Assembly: GCF_954871325.1 (NCBI RefSeq) | Contig: NC_088777.1 | Location: forward strand, 372,001-436,000 | DNA: 64,000 nt | Source: Gordionus sp. m RMFG-2023 | Lineage: Eukaryota; Nematomorpha; Gordioida; Chordodea; Parachordodidae | Direction: 5' to 3' | Part shown: positions 12,375-25,800 of the stretch, piece by piece | Position numbering within the stretch: the stretch's first letter is position 1 | Layout: each line of letters opens with the position of its first letter | The notes under the pieces: model-generated | Told to the model about the DNA's origin: nothing | Databases searched by the model: none | The model's input: the letters and a program-made list of their open reading frames with translations, nothing else | Translations under genes and position numbers: made by a program

Positions 12375-15181
12375 ATATTTTATTATATAAATAACTTCTG
12401 GTTCATATACATTATCATCATGCCAATAATTATATAAAATTTTATATGGGTCGCTTCTATAATAGAATCATATTGTTAATACGCTACAAGTTGAATTGAT
12501 TATTTTTGCTAATAAATTTTTCATAGTTTGTTTGTTAGCAAAGTTGAAATGAAGAAGAAAAATATAAGAAATAAGCCCGTTTTTTTAATGGTCCTTTGCC
12601 ATATTACATTTTTTTTATAAATTATTTTGGTTTTCAGTATTTTGCTCAAACAATGCAATTCCTAGTCATTATTTTGTACGTACACTTTTTTTCAAATATT
12701 AATTATAATTATATTGTATTTTTTGTGAAGAGGGGGCTGCGTAAGATTAGGTAGAAAATATTTATTTGCTTATAAGATATATACAAAATTTTGCTGTGGG
12801 GATAAAAAATTTTAAGCCCACTATTTCTAGGTGTGCGTTAGCACCAATTTAACTCTTCAGTAGGAAATTTAGAAAGTTTCAATGTTTCAATTGTTAAATG
12901 AGAAACTTGTAATAGATTCTAATAGATTTTTGTTTGAATTAAAAAAAGTATCGTAAGGTTTTAATCAGAAATGTCTATTTTTAAAATATTTAGCTCCTTT
13001 CAACTCCATCCCTTTTTTAGGAGCTAACTGTAACTACTCGACCGTTCCTTTTTAATATTTTTTTTATAAATGTGCACAATAGAAAATTGGAATATTTTAC
13101 TTGTATTTTGTATTCTTATAAAAGGAAAATATTATATATAAATAATATATAAACAAATAACTTTTCAAAATTAATATCCATTAAAAACTTACACTTCTCT
13201 CTTAAGAATCTGGTAGAAATAATAGATATATCGAGAGCACTTGTTAAAAGAGATATAAATTTTATTAATAAAACATCTTCTCTGAGTAAATTATCTTCTT
13301 TAGTAACTATTTCAATCCAAAAAAATCTTTTAGACTATTGTAAACAGTTTGTGTTGTAAATTATTAATATAAATATAGATTAATTACATATCCTTAAATT
13401 TTTATCTCAATTTACTTTATATATTTTGAATTCATTAAGGATCATAGCGGCTATAATATTATTTCTAAAATAGATTTATATAATAAGTATAATATTAATG
13501 TCACTATATGATAAGGTAAAAGCAGAGGCGTCACAAGCTTTTACAGTCTGAGAGAGCTCAACTAAAAAAGATTTATGGTAGGCTAAGCCCTCATCACCTT
13601 TTTGCGGGTCGGCCGGTTAGTTAATTTATATACTGCCTCATTTTATAATGGTTTGTAATTACCACACATGGCAATATTATTCTTAACATAAAACTAATAT
13701 AACGTTGTATTACCATTTTAGACACTGTTATATAAAATGAACTAATAAGGAAAAATTTAAAGGCCTAACCAAATCAATAGTTCTTGAAGAAGATAATATA
13801 AACGATTAATCTAAAAAAATGAAAATATATGGTGGTTATAGCTTCCTCTTAAGTGTCATTATGGAAACTGCAGAAGAATCGAGAAAATTATTGTGAGATA
13901 TTAAATTTCTAAATGATTATCTTCCATTTTTAAAGATATATATAAATAAACTATTTTTGCATCTAATGCAATCAAATTCTCTCAACAGTAGGAGTAATAA
14001 TCTTAAATTATAATAGCCACACAAATATAGATGCTGGTTAATTTGCAGTTATAGTCATGACACTCACGATGTAAACTCATATCATCAGAATTTATTATGT
14101 TAGATAAATTTATAAAGCAAAAACATTAAAAATCTTTAGAATAATTAATTATGAAAATATATTGAAGCCTTGAATTATTTACACAGCAAGGATGCCATAT
14201 TAGAAATGAATCCTTTAATGATTAGAAAATAAGAACCAGAGTGATATGTTGAAAGCAATTAAGATTTTATATATTATTGTCGCACAACCTCTAGTTGGTA
14301 TATTATATCTTAAAATAATAGTAGTTTGTAATAAAATCAAAAATATACTCAAACAGACCTCAAAACTGTTTTTCAAAGAAGGAATAGAAAGAATACATTA
14401 TTTTAAGATAGAGCTATCCTTTACATTTAAACCTCGATCGAGATAAGATAATAGTTTTTGCTAAAAAAATCAGTTAAGCCTTTAAGTTATAGTATAGTCA
14501 AGACTTATCAAATCTAACTATATATCACCAATACTTTGGTAATGAGCCTCACTCTATATTTTAAATAAAACCAGCGGATGGAATATGAAAATTTATATAA
14601 AAATATAAAGATAAAATTTTTTGCTTTCTACCTTTTTCTATGTGGCCATTAAAATATGAAAATGATTTTTTGTATAAAAAATTGAATTTTTATAACAGTA
14701 ATAAAGGAAAAGGAGATTCAAATTAAACACTTTTGAAAAAAATATCAAAAATATATGGCTATTGGGGGGAGTCAGTTAAACATTATTTATTAGCAGAGGG
14801 TTTAGTCCCCGATAGCTCCATACACCCCTTAATGATCGTCAACAATAATTTATTAACATTAATTTTAAGCATATGTTAGCTTAATAGCCAAACGTCTCAT
14901 AACTGTTATATTAGTAATTTAAGTAAATTATGATAAATTGTCCATAACTATTATGTGTAATTAGTGAATTTTACATATCACTTATTTCTACAACCATGAT
15001 CATTCATAAAGTAGGATATAAAATATTATAATAGAATTTTCTACATTGCAATAAAAATGTTGGGCAGTTGACATTATCGGACATAATACATGTACATATA
15101 AAGATTATATCCATATTATCTATGTATTTATTATAATGCATTTATAAATTCTACATTATTACAGATAAGAATTTGTATTAT

Positions 15182-15335
15182 TAAATAAGCCGATTGGGTC
15201 GATTTATTAAAACTGCCTGATTATTTTATCCAAAATAATATTAAGTAAGCTTGGAGATCTTGCTCATAGATGGTCGGACTATTTGCCAAATCTCAAGGCT
15301 TATATGGCTAAAATCTTAATCAGGCCATATTTAAA
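15182..15335. repeat. Dispersed repeat family R, copy 1
   Basis: Contains AAAATAATATT, GGAGATCTTGCTCATAGATG and TTGCCAAATCTCAAGGCTTA, then ATGGCTAAAATCTT. The same ordered blocks recur in mannosidase introns at 20868-21010, 24744-24915 and 25140-25290, with a weaker match at 17740-17885. No coding capacity; could be an old SINE or MITE. Confidence 0.55.
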
Positions 15336-16084
15336 AATCCTTTCAAGTTGCCTGAATAACAATACTAATTCCAGAATACATGATGTTAATATTAAGAACA
15401 TTGTTGTAATTTGCAATGTATTTTTTTCATTTTTAGTTGAAATGTCAATTATTTTTTAATAATAATTTTGATTTTTTAAAATTATTTTTATCGTTTTTTT
15501 TTTGATAATGATTTTTAATCATTATTAATTTTTTCTGGATCATAAAATTTTTTCTTTATCGATTATTAATTTTATGAACAAATTTATAAAAACCATTTTT
15601 TCATGATTAATTTTTTGTTATTAAATTTTAAAAATTTATTAATTTTATGCTAAAGAAAAATAAATGAAATTTTTACAATTACTGCTGTTCTGATAATTTT
15701 GTGTTTAAGAAAGTTATATATTGATCATTGTACGTCTTATATTGTTCGTAGGCTCTTGATTTTTTTTGAAAATTCCGTCATTTTCGGGTTTTTTCGATTT
15801 ATTGATTTTCTGTAAATTATTTTTTTTATTATTTTTGGATCTTGGCCAGTTTTTTCTACCTTTATTTTGCTAAATATCATCATTCTTTATATAAGAGAAA
15901 CTATATTTGAATGATACAAAATTATAATTAAGACATATGGTTATTTTTCTTTTCTAACATAAAATAAAATTAATTTAAGTTATACCTAATATTCAGGACT
16001 CAAAAAAATTACAAAACATTTATTTGGTCACCTCGTTTTAATTTAATTAAACCTAAAAGCTCATATTATCACTATATAATGCAA

Positions 16085-16229
16085 ATAAAAATTGAGACAT
16101 AATTATAATCATTGTGTTCGTTCTCCAACGGACAATCTTTCTAATCAAATCCAAATTCAGGTAACATGCTTTTGGATCCTTCTTCCCGTCCCTCTTTTTC
16201 ATGAAACCTTGGATCATATACATCATTGC
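16085..16229 (-). pseudogene. Unidentified exon-like segment on the minus strand
   Basis: From an AG acceptor at 16230-16231 the minus strand reads AMMYMIQGFMKKRDGKKDPK, then YLNLDLIRKIVRWRTNT, with good codon quality against an AT-rich background. No clear donor follows and no neighbouring exon was found, so it may be a relic of a gene or retrocopy. I do not recognise the protein. It lies about 300 bp upstream of the mannosidase start, on the opposite strand. Confidence 0.3.
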
Positions 16230-16522
16230 CTTAGGGTAATAGCATATAACCCATTTAATAAAAATTGAAAAAAGGCGGCATCGCTAAAATTAACATTATG
16301 CATATTCTTGTGTTACAGTAAGGTATATGATTAATGGCGATATAATCTGAAAAATTTTAAATAATCAGATATGTTTTTATGCATTACTTTATTACTTAAT
16401 TTATATAATATTTTTTTTTCTATTAACTATGTGCTGATTGGTCATGATTTAGTACAAGCATAGAGTCTCATAAAAGGCCAAATTTACTTTAGTTCATAAA
16501 GTCATACGTTAACATTTAAAAA

Positions 16523-16846
16523 ATGAGGTTCAGATTAAATCGTAGAATGATTAAAATCCTATTGTATGTCATACCAATTGTCTTTCTAACTAGTCTAATA
16601 TTATTATATAAAAACAATAATTTATTTATCATTCGATCTTTACCGGTACCATATTTTAAATATTGATATATAATTAAAAATTTTTTCTATAGAAAGCTCC
16701 CAGTATTAAGATTATTGATTCCTTAGAAATTATTCAAAATGAAATAGAAAAAAATTCCCAAATCATAACAAATCTCAATTCAGAATTATCATTGAATGAT
16801 AACTCAAATTTAGAAATATTTTCTAACGCAATAAGTGCAATTATTG
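16523..16846 (+). CDS. MAN2A: Mannosidase II exons 1-2: signal anchor and stem
   Basis: Exon 1 (16523-16645, 41 codons) starts [11 protein letters not shown], a short basic cytosolic tail, then a hydrophobic segment of about 20 residues ([18 protein letters not shown]): a non-cleaved type II Golgi anchor. Exon 2 (16693-16846) is reached through a 47-bp intron and encodes a polar, Asn/Glu-rich stem ([17 protein letters not shown]) similar in style to the coiled stem of vertebrate MAN2A. It ends in phase 1, matching exon 3 at 21244 across a 4.4-kb intron. No homology to a named sequence is needed; phase and position carry the call. Confidence 0.8.
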
Positions 16847-19800
16847 GTAAGCTTGATCTCTCTAATAATTTTATTATTGATTCACCACCCTTTTATTAAA
16901 AAACAAATAGCATGAGTAATTTTAAATTTTTTTAATAACTTTATATTTATTACTAATTCTTTAAAATATTACTTTTAATTTTTCTGTATTAACCTATTTA
17001 TGTAACCAAAGTTTAAAATTTGGCTACATATCATGGACAGCAGGCTGTGAGCCACATTAGGCTAAAATAATTATGGACCAGGCAAATCTTGCAAAATATT
17101 TTGCAGAATTTCAGAAATAAAATTTACGAATTTAATATATTTTTAAAAGTATTTTTATGTAATGACTATATAACCTATCTGAGGATTTAATGACCAATTT
17201 ATTATAATCAAATTTATGAATTGTATTTCTCATTTTTTGGATTTTTTAAAAATATTCAACCACTTTTTATTGTTTTATTTTTACCTGGCCAAGCATAAAA
17301 TTTAAGGCCAATTTGTGGGCTGTGCTATGCAGATTTCCAATACTTGAAATATTGCATAAATACTTTTATTAATATAATAAAAAAAATGAATTAATCAAAA
17401 TGCTATTTATATTATATATAATCTATATGAATATTATACCTACACCAAACCCACGCATCATCCATATGCCAGCATTGTAAATTTGGTTGGAACATTATTA
17501 ATTATTTGGTAGAATAAAATAACATACAACTATTTAAATATTGTTCTGAACAAAAGATGCTCAAAATTTTTTTTAATAATCAATCATTAATTATATCAAA
17601 ATTGATTCATTAAAATGGCTATTTTTTATGCTTCTATCCTCTGACATTTTCATAAATATTACAGTTAGGAAAGCTAATTTGCCCAAATATAAATTACATG
17701 AACCTTAGTTTGTATTAGTTTTGGTAAACAACTAGATTTCGTTGATTTTTTAAAAATGGCTAAATAAAGATTTTCACCAAAATAATAATATACCTAACTT
17801 TCAAAATTTTACCAATAGATGTCCAAACCTAAATGCCATCCATGGACAAAATATTTAAACTTGATATGGCTATAATCAAGAACCGTTTAGCAATACTAGT
17901 TTGTATATAAGATTTTGTAAAATTTAAAGGTGTCAGCCAAATCTTGATCAATTTGACATGAAATGGATGACTCTTTTATAATATCATTGGGTTATTTTCA
18001 TTAATCATTCATTTTATGGCTATAATAGGGTATATTTGCATTTTTTTGTATATAAATTTTTGACAGAGATTTGCCAGACTGATACTGTATCTATCGGTAT
18101 TGGCTGATAGTGTAAAAATGATAACTAACTTTCATAAATTAATGGAAAAAAAATTTGTCTCAACATTATGCAATAATCTCTGAATATAGTTTATTAAGTT
18201 TACTCAGGTAAGTTGGTCTGTGCTCTGATCCCCCCTTCTTCATTTTTATGGTCTTGACTTGAGCATAGCTGTTTGTAAAATCCATTCCATTATCAATTTC
18301 TCACCTAGATCTGTGTTTCGAGATATAAATCGGCAGCAGTGGTTTTATTACTTTTTTTCATCGATGGTGCCATCCTAATAAATTGGCTTATCAACACATT
18401 TTAAAAATTATAATAAGTTAGAGTAAATTATTATATTTTCATTGTCATTTTCATTTTTTTCATGTACAACACAACACTATAAATTTATGTATTTTTCATT
18501 CTTCAAAAATAAATTTATGATAAAATATTTATGTGATGAATAGAAATTAGAAATCAAATTTATTTTAAGGAGTAAATAAATATGCTTATCCAAATTTGTA
18601 GGATATAAAGATTTTCTTTTGACCTTAAGTATTGATGTACATAGAAAATTTTTTTTTACCAAATTGTAAGTAGAGAACTTTTCCAGCATAATTAGCTGGT
18701 TTTGGGAGTTCCCGTCTCTCCCTAAAAGAATAGTACATTTTATTATTGTACTATATTTTACTTTGTTCAATAAATTTTAGAAGTTTATTTAACAAATTAA
18801 TATTAAAATATTCGGAAATAAACTTCAGATTTTAAAATCTTCGATCAAATCAATTTATCTAATCAGTTGAAAATTAAAATAAATATAATTATGCATTGGT
18901 ACCATAAAATAATAGTTTAAAATATATAATGAATGAGGCGATAAGCTATTTAATTTGATAAATTAAATATAAAAATTTTCCACTCCACTCCGCCTTTGTA
19001 GTAAAAAAATTACCGCGAATCTGTCGGTGCGGCTCAATTAAATTGTCTTGACATTTCGGACGTTAGCATCGTGGGCCAACGACCCAGAGGTCTATTTTAT
19101 CCACCTCGTCATCGGTCTTCCGCGAGGCCTCGACTGCCTTATTTCCCTCACGGTGCATCACTTTTCCCAATAATCTTTCGCCCTTTTGTGTACCAACATT
19201 CCCAAACCACCCCAGTCTATTTCTTCCTGTTGCCACTCCATTAGCTTCTAACTTTTGAAATTTTTTTTTTATAAGATTTGGATTCATATGGCCTATTTAT
19301 AAATATTGAATTAATTTAATACACGCAAAAGAATCGCATAGCAAAACTAAATGATCACTATAGACGTCTTACTTACAACTTGCCATATTTCAAGGGTTGG
19401 CGGGCCCTGAAATTCATATTGGGTCTTGTCCTAACTACGCCGTAATCCTCTGCGTCCCATATTCTTACGCCACTGTTGGTATCTGTAATAAGGTCTATTA
19501 GCTTAAAGCAGATACTTTCAATTTTAACTGGGGTTGGCAAACATTGTAAATTTTTTTTATTTAAATCACGATTTAAATCAAATACTAAGATTATAATCAG
19601 AGAAGTACAAATCCAAATTGAAAAATATCCTACACCATAATTTTTTTTATAACCTTAATATAATATTACTTTGCAGGATAAGGAGACCAGATCAGGAAAT
19701 TGTTGAAAAAATATATAGTGATAAGTCATGAGCTAATTTGACATCTTGTCAAATTAAAGGGCGACTCTCAATCGAAAATTCGATGATATGTGCATATACT

Positions 19801-22800
19801 ATTTAAAAATAAAATCTAACTACCACCTGACCCGTCAAATAAAATTATGTTTACAGGTGAAATAAAGTTTTAAAAAAAATTAAATGATGGTTAGCAGGAC
19901 CATTTAATCCAGGATAGAATCATAGAAAAACACAGCTTTATTAGAGAGAGTTTCTCATCATCTTTTCAATTAAATTCAGATACCAATGTATTAGGAAATG
20001 AATAATGCCGATGATCAGGGTTATCGGGTTAGAAATTATTCGATTTTGGTAAATTTTCGTAAAAACAAAATTTTGGGAGGATCATTTTCTTCAAAAATAA
20101 TGATGTTTTTATCATCGAAATTTATACCAATTCGTTAATATGGTATATAGCAGTTAATTGTATAAAAATTCTGCACTTTGATTGGTTATCAGATAAAATA
20201 TAATAAATTTAAAAACCGTGGATCCAATACAAATAGAGATTCGAATTTCTTGATTTTGAAATTTCTTTATTTTGGGTATAATACATTATTTATTTTTATA
20301 TCAAAAACATGATTATTGAAATTTTTTTTTAGAATGTGGAAGATTTTATGGGAGTTTTTGTGATATATTTTGGAAATTTTAAAAAAATTGTGGTAGTCTA
20401 CCAGTCAATATGATAGACACCTGACAACCCTACTTGTGATTATTGATCTATTAGCGTAAAAATGGATTTTATTATTTAAATAAACCATTTCTTTTTTTTA
20501 TTGTTGTAAAGAAAAACAGATAGCGCTACATTAACAATATATATATATATATATATATAATTAGGAATGTATCGATGTTCTTATATAAAGTATCTGTTAT
20601 CTTCAATAATAAAATTTCCCCATCCAATCTCATAAAATGGCGTCTTAATTTAGAAAAACAAAAAATTTATTTCTAATTTCATAATATATTTTTTATTTGT
20701 TACTTATTATGTAAATTAGATTAATGTTATTATGTAAATAAGTGATTTATCTAATGAATGTAACTTTAACTAATCATTATAATATATTTAAATGACACAA
20801 CTTATGGTAATTGATAAATTATGGATGAGTTATACTACTAAAAAAAGTATACGCTAGGTTAGTTATGCAAAATCGCTCCATTTGAGCCGATATAAAAAAA
20901 AGGCTAACTCAATATTTTAGCCCAAAAAAATATTGCCTCAGCCTCGAGAATTTCGCTAATAGATGTCCAATCCTTTGTGCCAGCTATGAGCAAAATCTTC
21001 AGGCCTGCGTATTATTTTTCTGATTAGAATAAAATGAGTTAAAGCGATTAGTTGTTTAGATACCGTGTCGGTTATCTGCCGATATCAATTTAATATCGGA
21101 TCGGTTACCGGCCGATGTCAAATTAATATAGGATCGGATCGGCCTACAAAAAGTACTACGAGATTTAAAAAATTTTGTGGAATTCAATTATTCATGATAT
21201 CATTTCTTACCCCTTCCTTGTTTTCTACCAAATATTAATTTAGACAATGCAATCTCCGAAGGAGTCGACGAAATTTCTACCGTCGCCATAGCTTCGAAAT
21301 TCGTGACTAAAACTGAACACAATGATTCTGACAGCGTGACACTAAAGCCGAGCAATGCCGATCAATGTTCAATTATCAGGGCGTCAACTCATAATCCAGC
21401 CATTGATATAGACGTATGCAATTGTACCTTAATTTAATTTTATTCTAGGGGTTATTGCCGTTGATTTGTTAACCTATAGATATAATGTAAACCTGGAGGA
21501 TGTCAAAATTTTTGGTCCGGCTCAAATTTTAAAAATAAAATGTTATTTTCAAACTCGGTTCCGGTTTTCATTCCGGTCCCGATTTTTATTTTTGATCGAT
21601 TTACGGCCATTTTAAAATTGTTTAGATCGCACCATTTTTTGATCCAATCCGGGTTGGGGGCTTTTTATGTAATTTACATGAAGTTCATTTAAAAAAAATA
21701 TATATTAAGATGCTGGATTTGTATGATTCGCTGACGTTCGAAAATTTGGATGGAGGTGTTTGGAAACAAGGCTTCAACATTAAATACAATCCCAGGAAGG
21801 ATTGGACTCCCGACAAACCGCTCAATATATTCGTAGTGCCCCATAGTCATAATGACCCCGGTAAGAACGCTTTACCCAGCTGTGATACCTAAAAAGCAAT
21901 ACTTAACCTTCATAAATTAAATTTTATATAGAAAAAACGATTCATATGCAAATTTTCTAAACTGGCAAAAAAGAAAGATAGGTGCTGTTAACTTTTTTTT
22001 GTTCCTATTTCTTTTATAATTTACATGTACGCAAAATTTTCATGAATATAATGTATAGCTGGAAAAGGAAAGTGATTAGACAAGGTTTCCATAGAACAAG
22101 ATAAAGAAAAATAAGCATATGTGAATTTTAAAATCTGTAAAAAAAAGCTAGAATTGATGAAAACCCATAAGGGCAAAATGGCGATTTATGAATCTGGTCT
22201 TTATTTTTGGCGCGGAATTATGAAAGATTAAATATTAAATACAATACGGCTATGCCATCTTTGCTTACTTTCGAGCCAATTTTTTATAGTGGAGCAAACT
22301 TCGTTTTAACTACGAAGCGCCCTTTGTTTACCATATTATAATTTTTTTTAAAAAAACAATATTAAAAACTAATATATAACTTTTTAATCATATTTTATAT
22401 TTTTTTTTATACATTATAATATATATTTATTTTTATATGCAAAATAAAATTTTTGAATACAACGACTAAATATGATGTGGTCTTATTACCAAAATAGGCA
22501 TTTATTTATATTAAATATTTATTAAATTTGATGAATGAACGCGAACATATTCATTTTTTTAGGTAAAGATAAATGGCGTTGTTTAACACATACCAATATA
22601 TCAATTTAATCATTGACTAAATTTTACTGAAATGCAATAAGACCCTTTTTTGATAAATATATTAATCTTATCCCAGTATCCTTCAATTCCGATCCTTACT
22701 TATTGTTTGCGGTTTGTCTCAGTGGTCTCTAGCTCGAGGCACGGACCTGCTGGGCCTCGGCAAGGCATTCGAAATTTTGAGCCATCTCTTCCATTCCAAA

Positions 22801-25800
22801 ATTTATGATTTATGTTGTATACATGGATAATTCGCTAAAATATCATTCATCATTCCCTTTTTGCGGATGAACGCTAACGTATATTCAATTTATTTTTTAT
22901 ATCAACTTCGAACGTCTCATACAAATTCGTTTTTTTAAAAAAATGCTTATACAATTTGTTCTAACCTAAATTATAAATTCTATAAGAACTCGGGAAGATA
23001 GATATTAGAATATCTTATCGTCTCTTAGTCTAGTATCCTTATTGTTTGTTAGTAGTTCAGGTAACACAATCTTTGCTTCCTTTTAAAATTGCGCACCTCA
23101 ATCCAGCACTATAGCATTAGTGAAAAGAAAGAAAGAGAAAAATAGTTGTTTAGCTATCGGAAATAGAACTAGATTCCTCTTTTCAAAATTTTATTACCCG
23201 GATGCAGAACTATTTTTCGTCTCGGTTTCAAATTCTGGTAGTTATAACTCATTTTGCTAAAAAAAATTTGAGAAATACACAACTGCAATCTAATTCCCCC
23301 ACCGTTGGTGCAAAGATTTTTTCCCAACTTAGAGGATTGCCCAATTTATCAGGGGACTCAAAATTTTAAACAAATTAGGGAGTTGCCAAGAGCCCAAATT
23401 AGATAAATTTTACTGTATACACCTTCGCGCAATTTATACAAATCTCAAACAATTTCTTTTAATCAATATATATATATATCACAAAAACAAATGTATTCCC
23501 ATATCCCCCACAAACATCTCTCAGGCTGGATCAAAACCTTTCTGGAATACTACGACACAGAAACGAAGCACATATTAGATTACATGGTTGAATTCCTGAC
23601 CACCGAACCGAGAATGAAATTCATATATGCCGAAATATCGTTTTTCGCCCATTGGTGGAACTCAACTACCAATGAAAAGAGAGCAGCCGTTAAAAAGTTT
23701 TTATTTTTATAAAGGTTTTAAATTAAAATCCTTTTTTTTCAAATTCTTTATTAGAAAAATTACAATGTAAATTTTTAATTATAGATACTGAAAATTATAT
23801 AAAATAAAGCAATATTTAAAAGTGAAAAGTATTTAGGTTAGGTCGGTGGGGCTTAATGACCCATGTATTGGTTATACAATTGGATCGGCAAATTTTGATC
23901 GATATTCATTGTTGATTAAGCTTAATCTCTGCCCTATTGTTTTGAATAATTTTGGAGCTAGAAGTCCAAATGATCCGCAGGTTTCAGAAACTACGGGTCC
24001 AACAATAGATTATTTAGGTGGCTATTATATTGGTCTTTATGTTGATACTCATCTCCCCCACCCACCCACTAGAAGTTTTCGCTAATTTATGCTGTAAAGG
24101 ATAAGGAGGAAAATATTAATTTGAGTGGTCGTTATACCATAATAGATTTTGATTTTAAAATATAATGAAGCGAACACCGTAAAGGATTAATAAAGACTTG
24201 ATTGATGTTTATATGACGAAAAAATGCGTATTATCTTTAGAGTCATTTTCTACAGCAATTTTTCGTCAACCTTAAATCTATTTTCAACATGGCGCAGTAT
24301 ATATATATATATACTACTAGTTTGGCGATATTCAATGAATGCATTTAAAAGTGTCCATACATAGGAGTCAGCTGTACTAGCATTATGGTAGTGTGTACGT
24401 TCATTAAATACATTGATATAATAATATATAATGACAATTAGTCCAAGTTCAAACCGCAAAATGACGCTACAGCTAACTCTTATGTATGGACAATTTTAAT
24501 TAAGGAATTTCTTAATCTGGTAGTGTATATGTGCATCATTGGGTGCAGATCATAAGACCCACCACCGGCTATGAATTTTTAGACAATTTTTCCAAAAACT
24601 TTTTAACCTTTCATTTAAAAAAAAATGACTTAAGAGGTTTTGTCAAATATACTAAAAAATTAATAGGGCAGGTATTCCAAACCCATATATTTAAAAACCC
24701 GCGAAAAGTTAATTAATGACATGTTGCCAATAGTGTTTGAAAATGGCTCGATTCACCTAAACAGCTACAATATTCTAACCCAAAAAAATATTACACAGGT
24801 CTGGAGATTTCTTTCATAGGTAGGCAGAAAGGTTTGGACTTATAGTGACAACAGAATCTTGAGGCTTGCATAATATTATTTTGGCTAAAAATCTTAATTT
24901 AAAATCGGCCAAACATCACTAGCTACTTTATTAAACAGTGAAACAATAATCAGGGGAAAAATGTACTTCCTTGAGCTTAATCTGATTCCAAATCGAGATT
25001 TTTCTCAAATGGATTATGTTTTTTTTAAAGAAATAATAGATTATTGGAATTAATTACCCCCACCCCCATGCTGCATAAAGTTTTTATATATAAAAAATTT
25101 ATATTTCCTGTAGTGTTGATAAAAAAAAGCCCCTTTTGTCGATTTTTGAAAACTGTCCGTTTAAGAATTTAGCCAAAATTATGTAGCCCTGGAGTGCTCA
25201 TAGATGATAGAAAGGTCTCTATTTGCCAAATCTCAATGCTTACATAAAGTTAATTTTGACTAAAATCTAAACACATTCCTTTTTTCAGATTCCTGACTGT
25301 GCAAAACTCTTTTTTTTAGGTTTCTATAACTCTTCCAAGATGCTACCATACTTTTCATAAATCGAAAAATAAATAAATAAAAAGACTCACGGAAGAAGGA
25401 AGATTAGAGTTCGTAAACGGAGGTTGGGTCATGAATGACGAAGCGAACGCCCACTATTCCGCCATGGTGGGCCAAATGATACAAGGGAACGTCTGGTTGC
25501 ACAACCACTTGGGTTCGATTTTAATCCTTTTTTAAAAAATATCATTTTTTAAAAAATATCATTTTTTTTAAATGGTAAGTAATTTACTACTTTAGAACGA
25601 AATTAAAAAAATGACTATTTGTATCCCCAAAATCGGATTATCTAAATCTAAGTGTACAATAATTTTTAGCTTACGAAACAATATTAAAAAATATATATAG
25701 GAATTAAACCCAAGCACGGCTGGTTCATAGATCCGTTCGGCCATTCTCCGGTTAACGCTTACATCATCAAGTCTTTTGGGTTAGAGTCGACTTTGATACA

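Larger units (their letters stand above)
230..12495. repeat. Left arm of a large inverted duplication
   Basis: Matches the reverse complement of about 45050-62200. The match covers the micro-exons and many intron segments, in the same order: 391-530 with 61905-62043, 1020-1215 with 56320-56515, 2030-2310 with 54770-55035, 3100-3505 with 53465-53880, 5735-6390 with 50415-51240, 9230-9450 with 49800-49990, 10925-11045 with 49015-49150, 11550-11700 with 45910-46080, and 12075-12490 with 45050-45445. Similarity is obvious by eye but diverged, with many indels. The left arm lacks the first module present in the right arm and contains about 2.5 kb extra around 6.4-9.2 kb. Confidence 0.85.
12495..16522. 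other. AT-rich spacer between gene A and mannosidase II
   Basis: No supported gene on the plus strand. Contents noted: a slightly GC-richer patch at 13520-13620, dispersed repeat R at 15182-15335, T-rich stretches at 15420-15860 and the minus-strand exon-like segment near 16.1-16.2 kb. The mannosidase promoter should lie in the last kilobase but I see no distinctive element. Confidence 0.6.
16847..21243. other. Mannosidase intron 2
   Basis: 4.4-kb intron inferred from the phase 1 donor at 16847 (GTAAGC) and the acceptor at 21242-21243. It holds a weak repeat R copy near 17.8 kb, a possible LINE tail at 19.03-19.29 kb, the AT microsatellite and repeat R copy 2. Nothing else coding was found. 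Confidence 0.65.

Noticed and set aside
18477-18770. 97-codon minus-strand frame in mannosidase intron 2
   Set aside because: Low-complexity composition, no family resemblance and no splice context.
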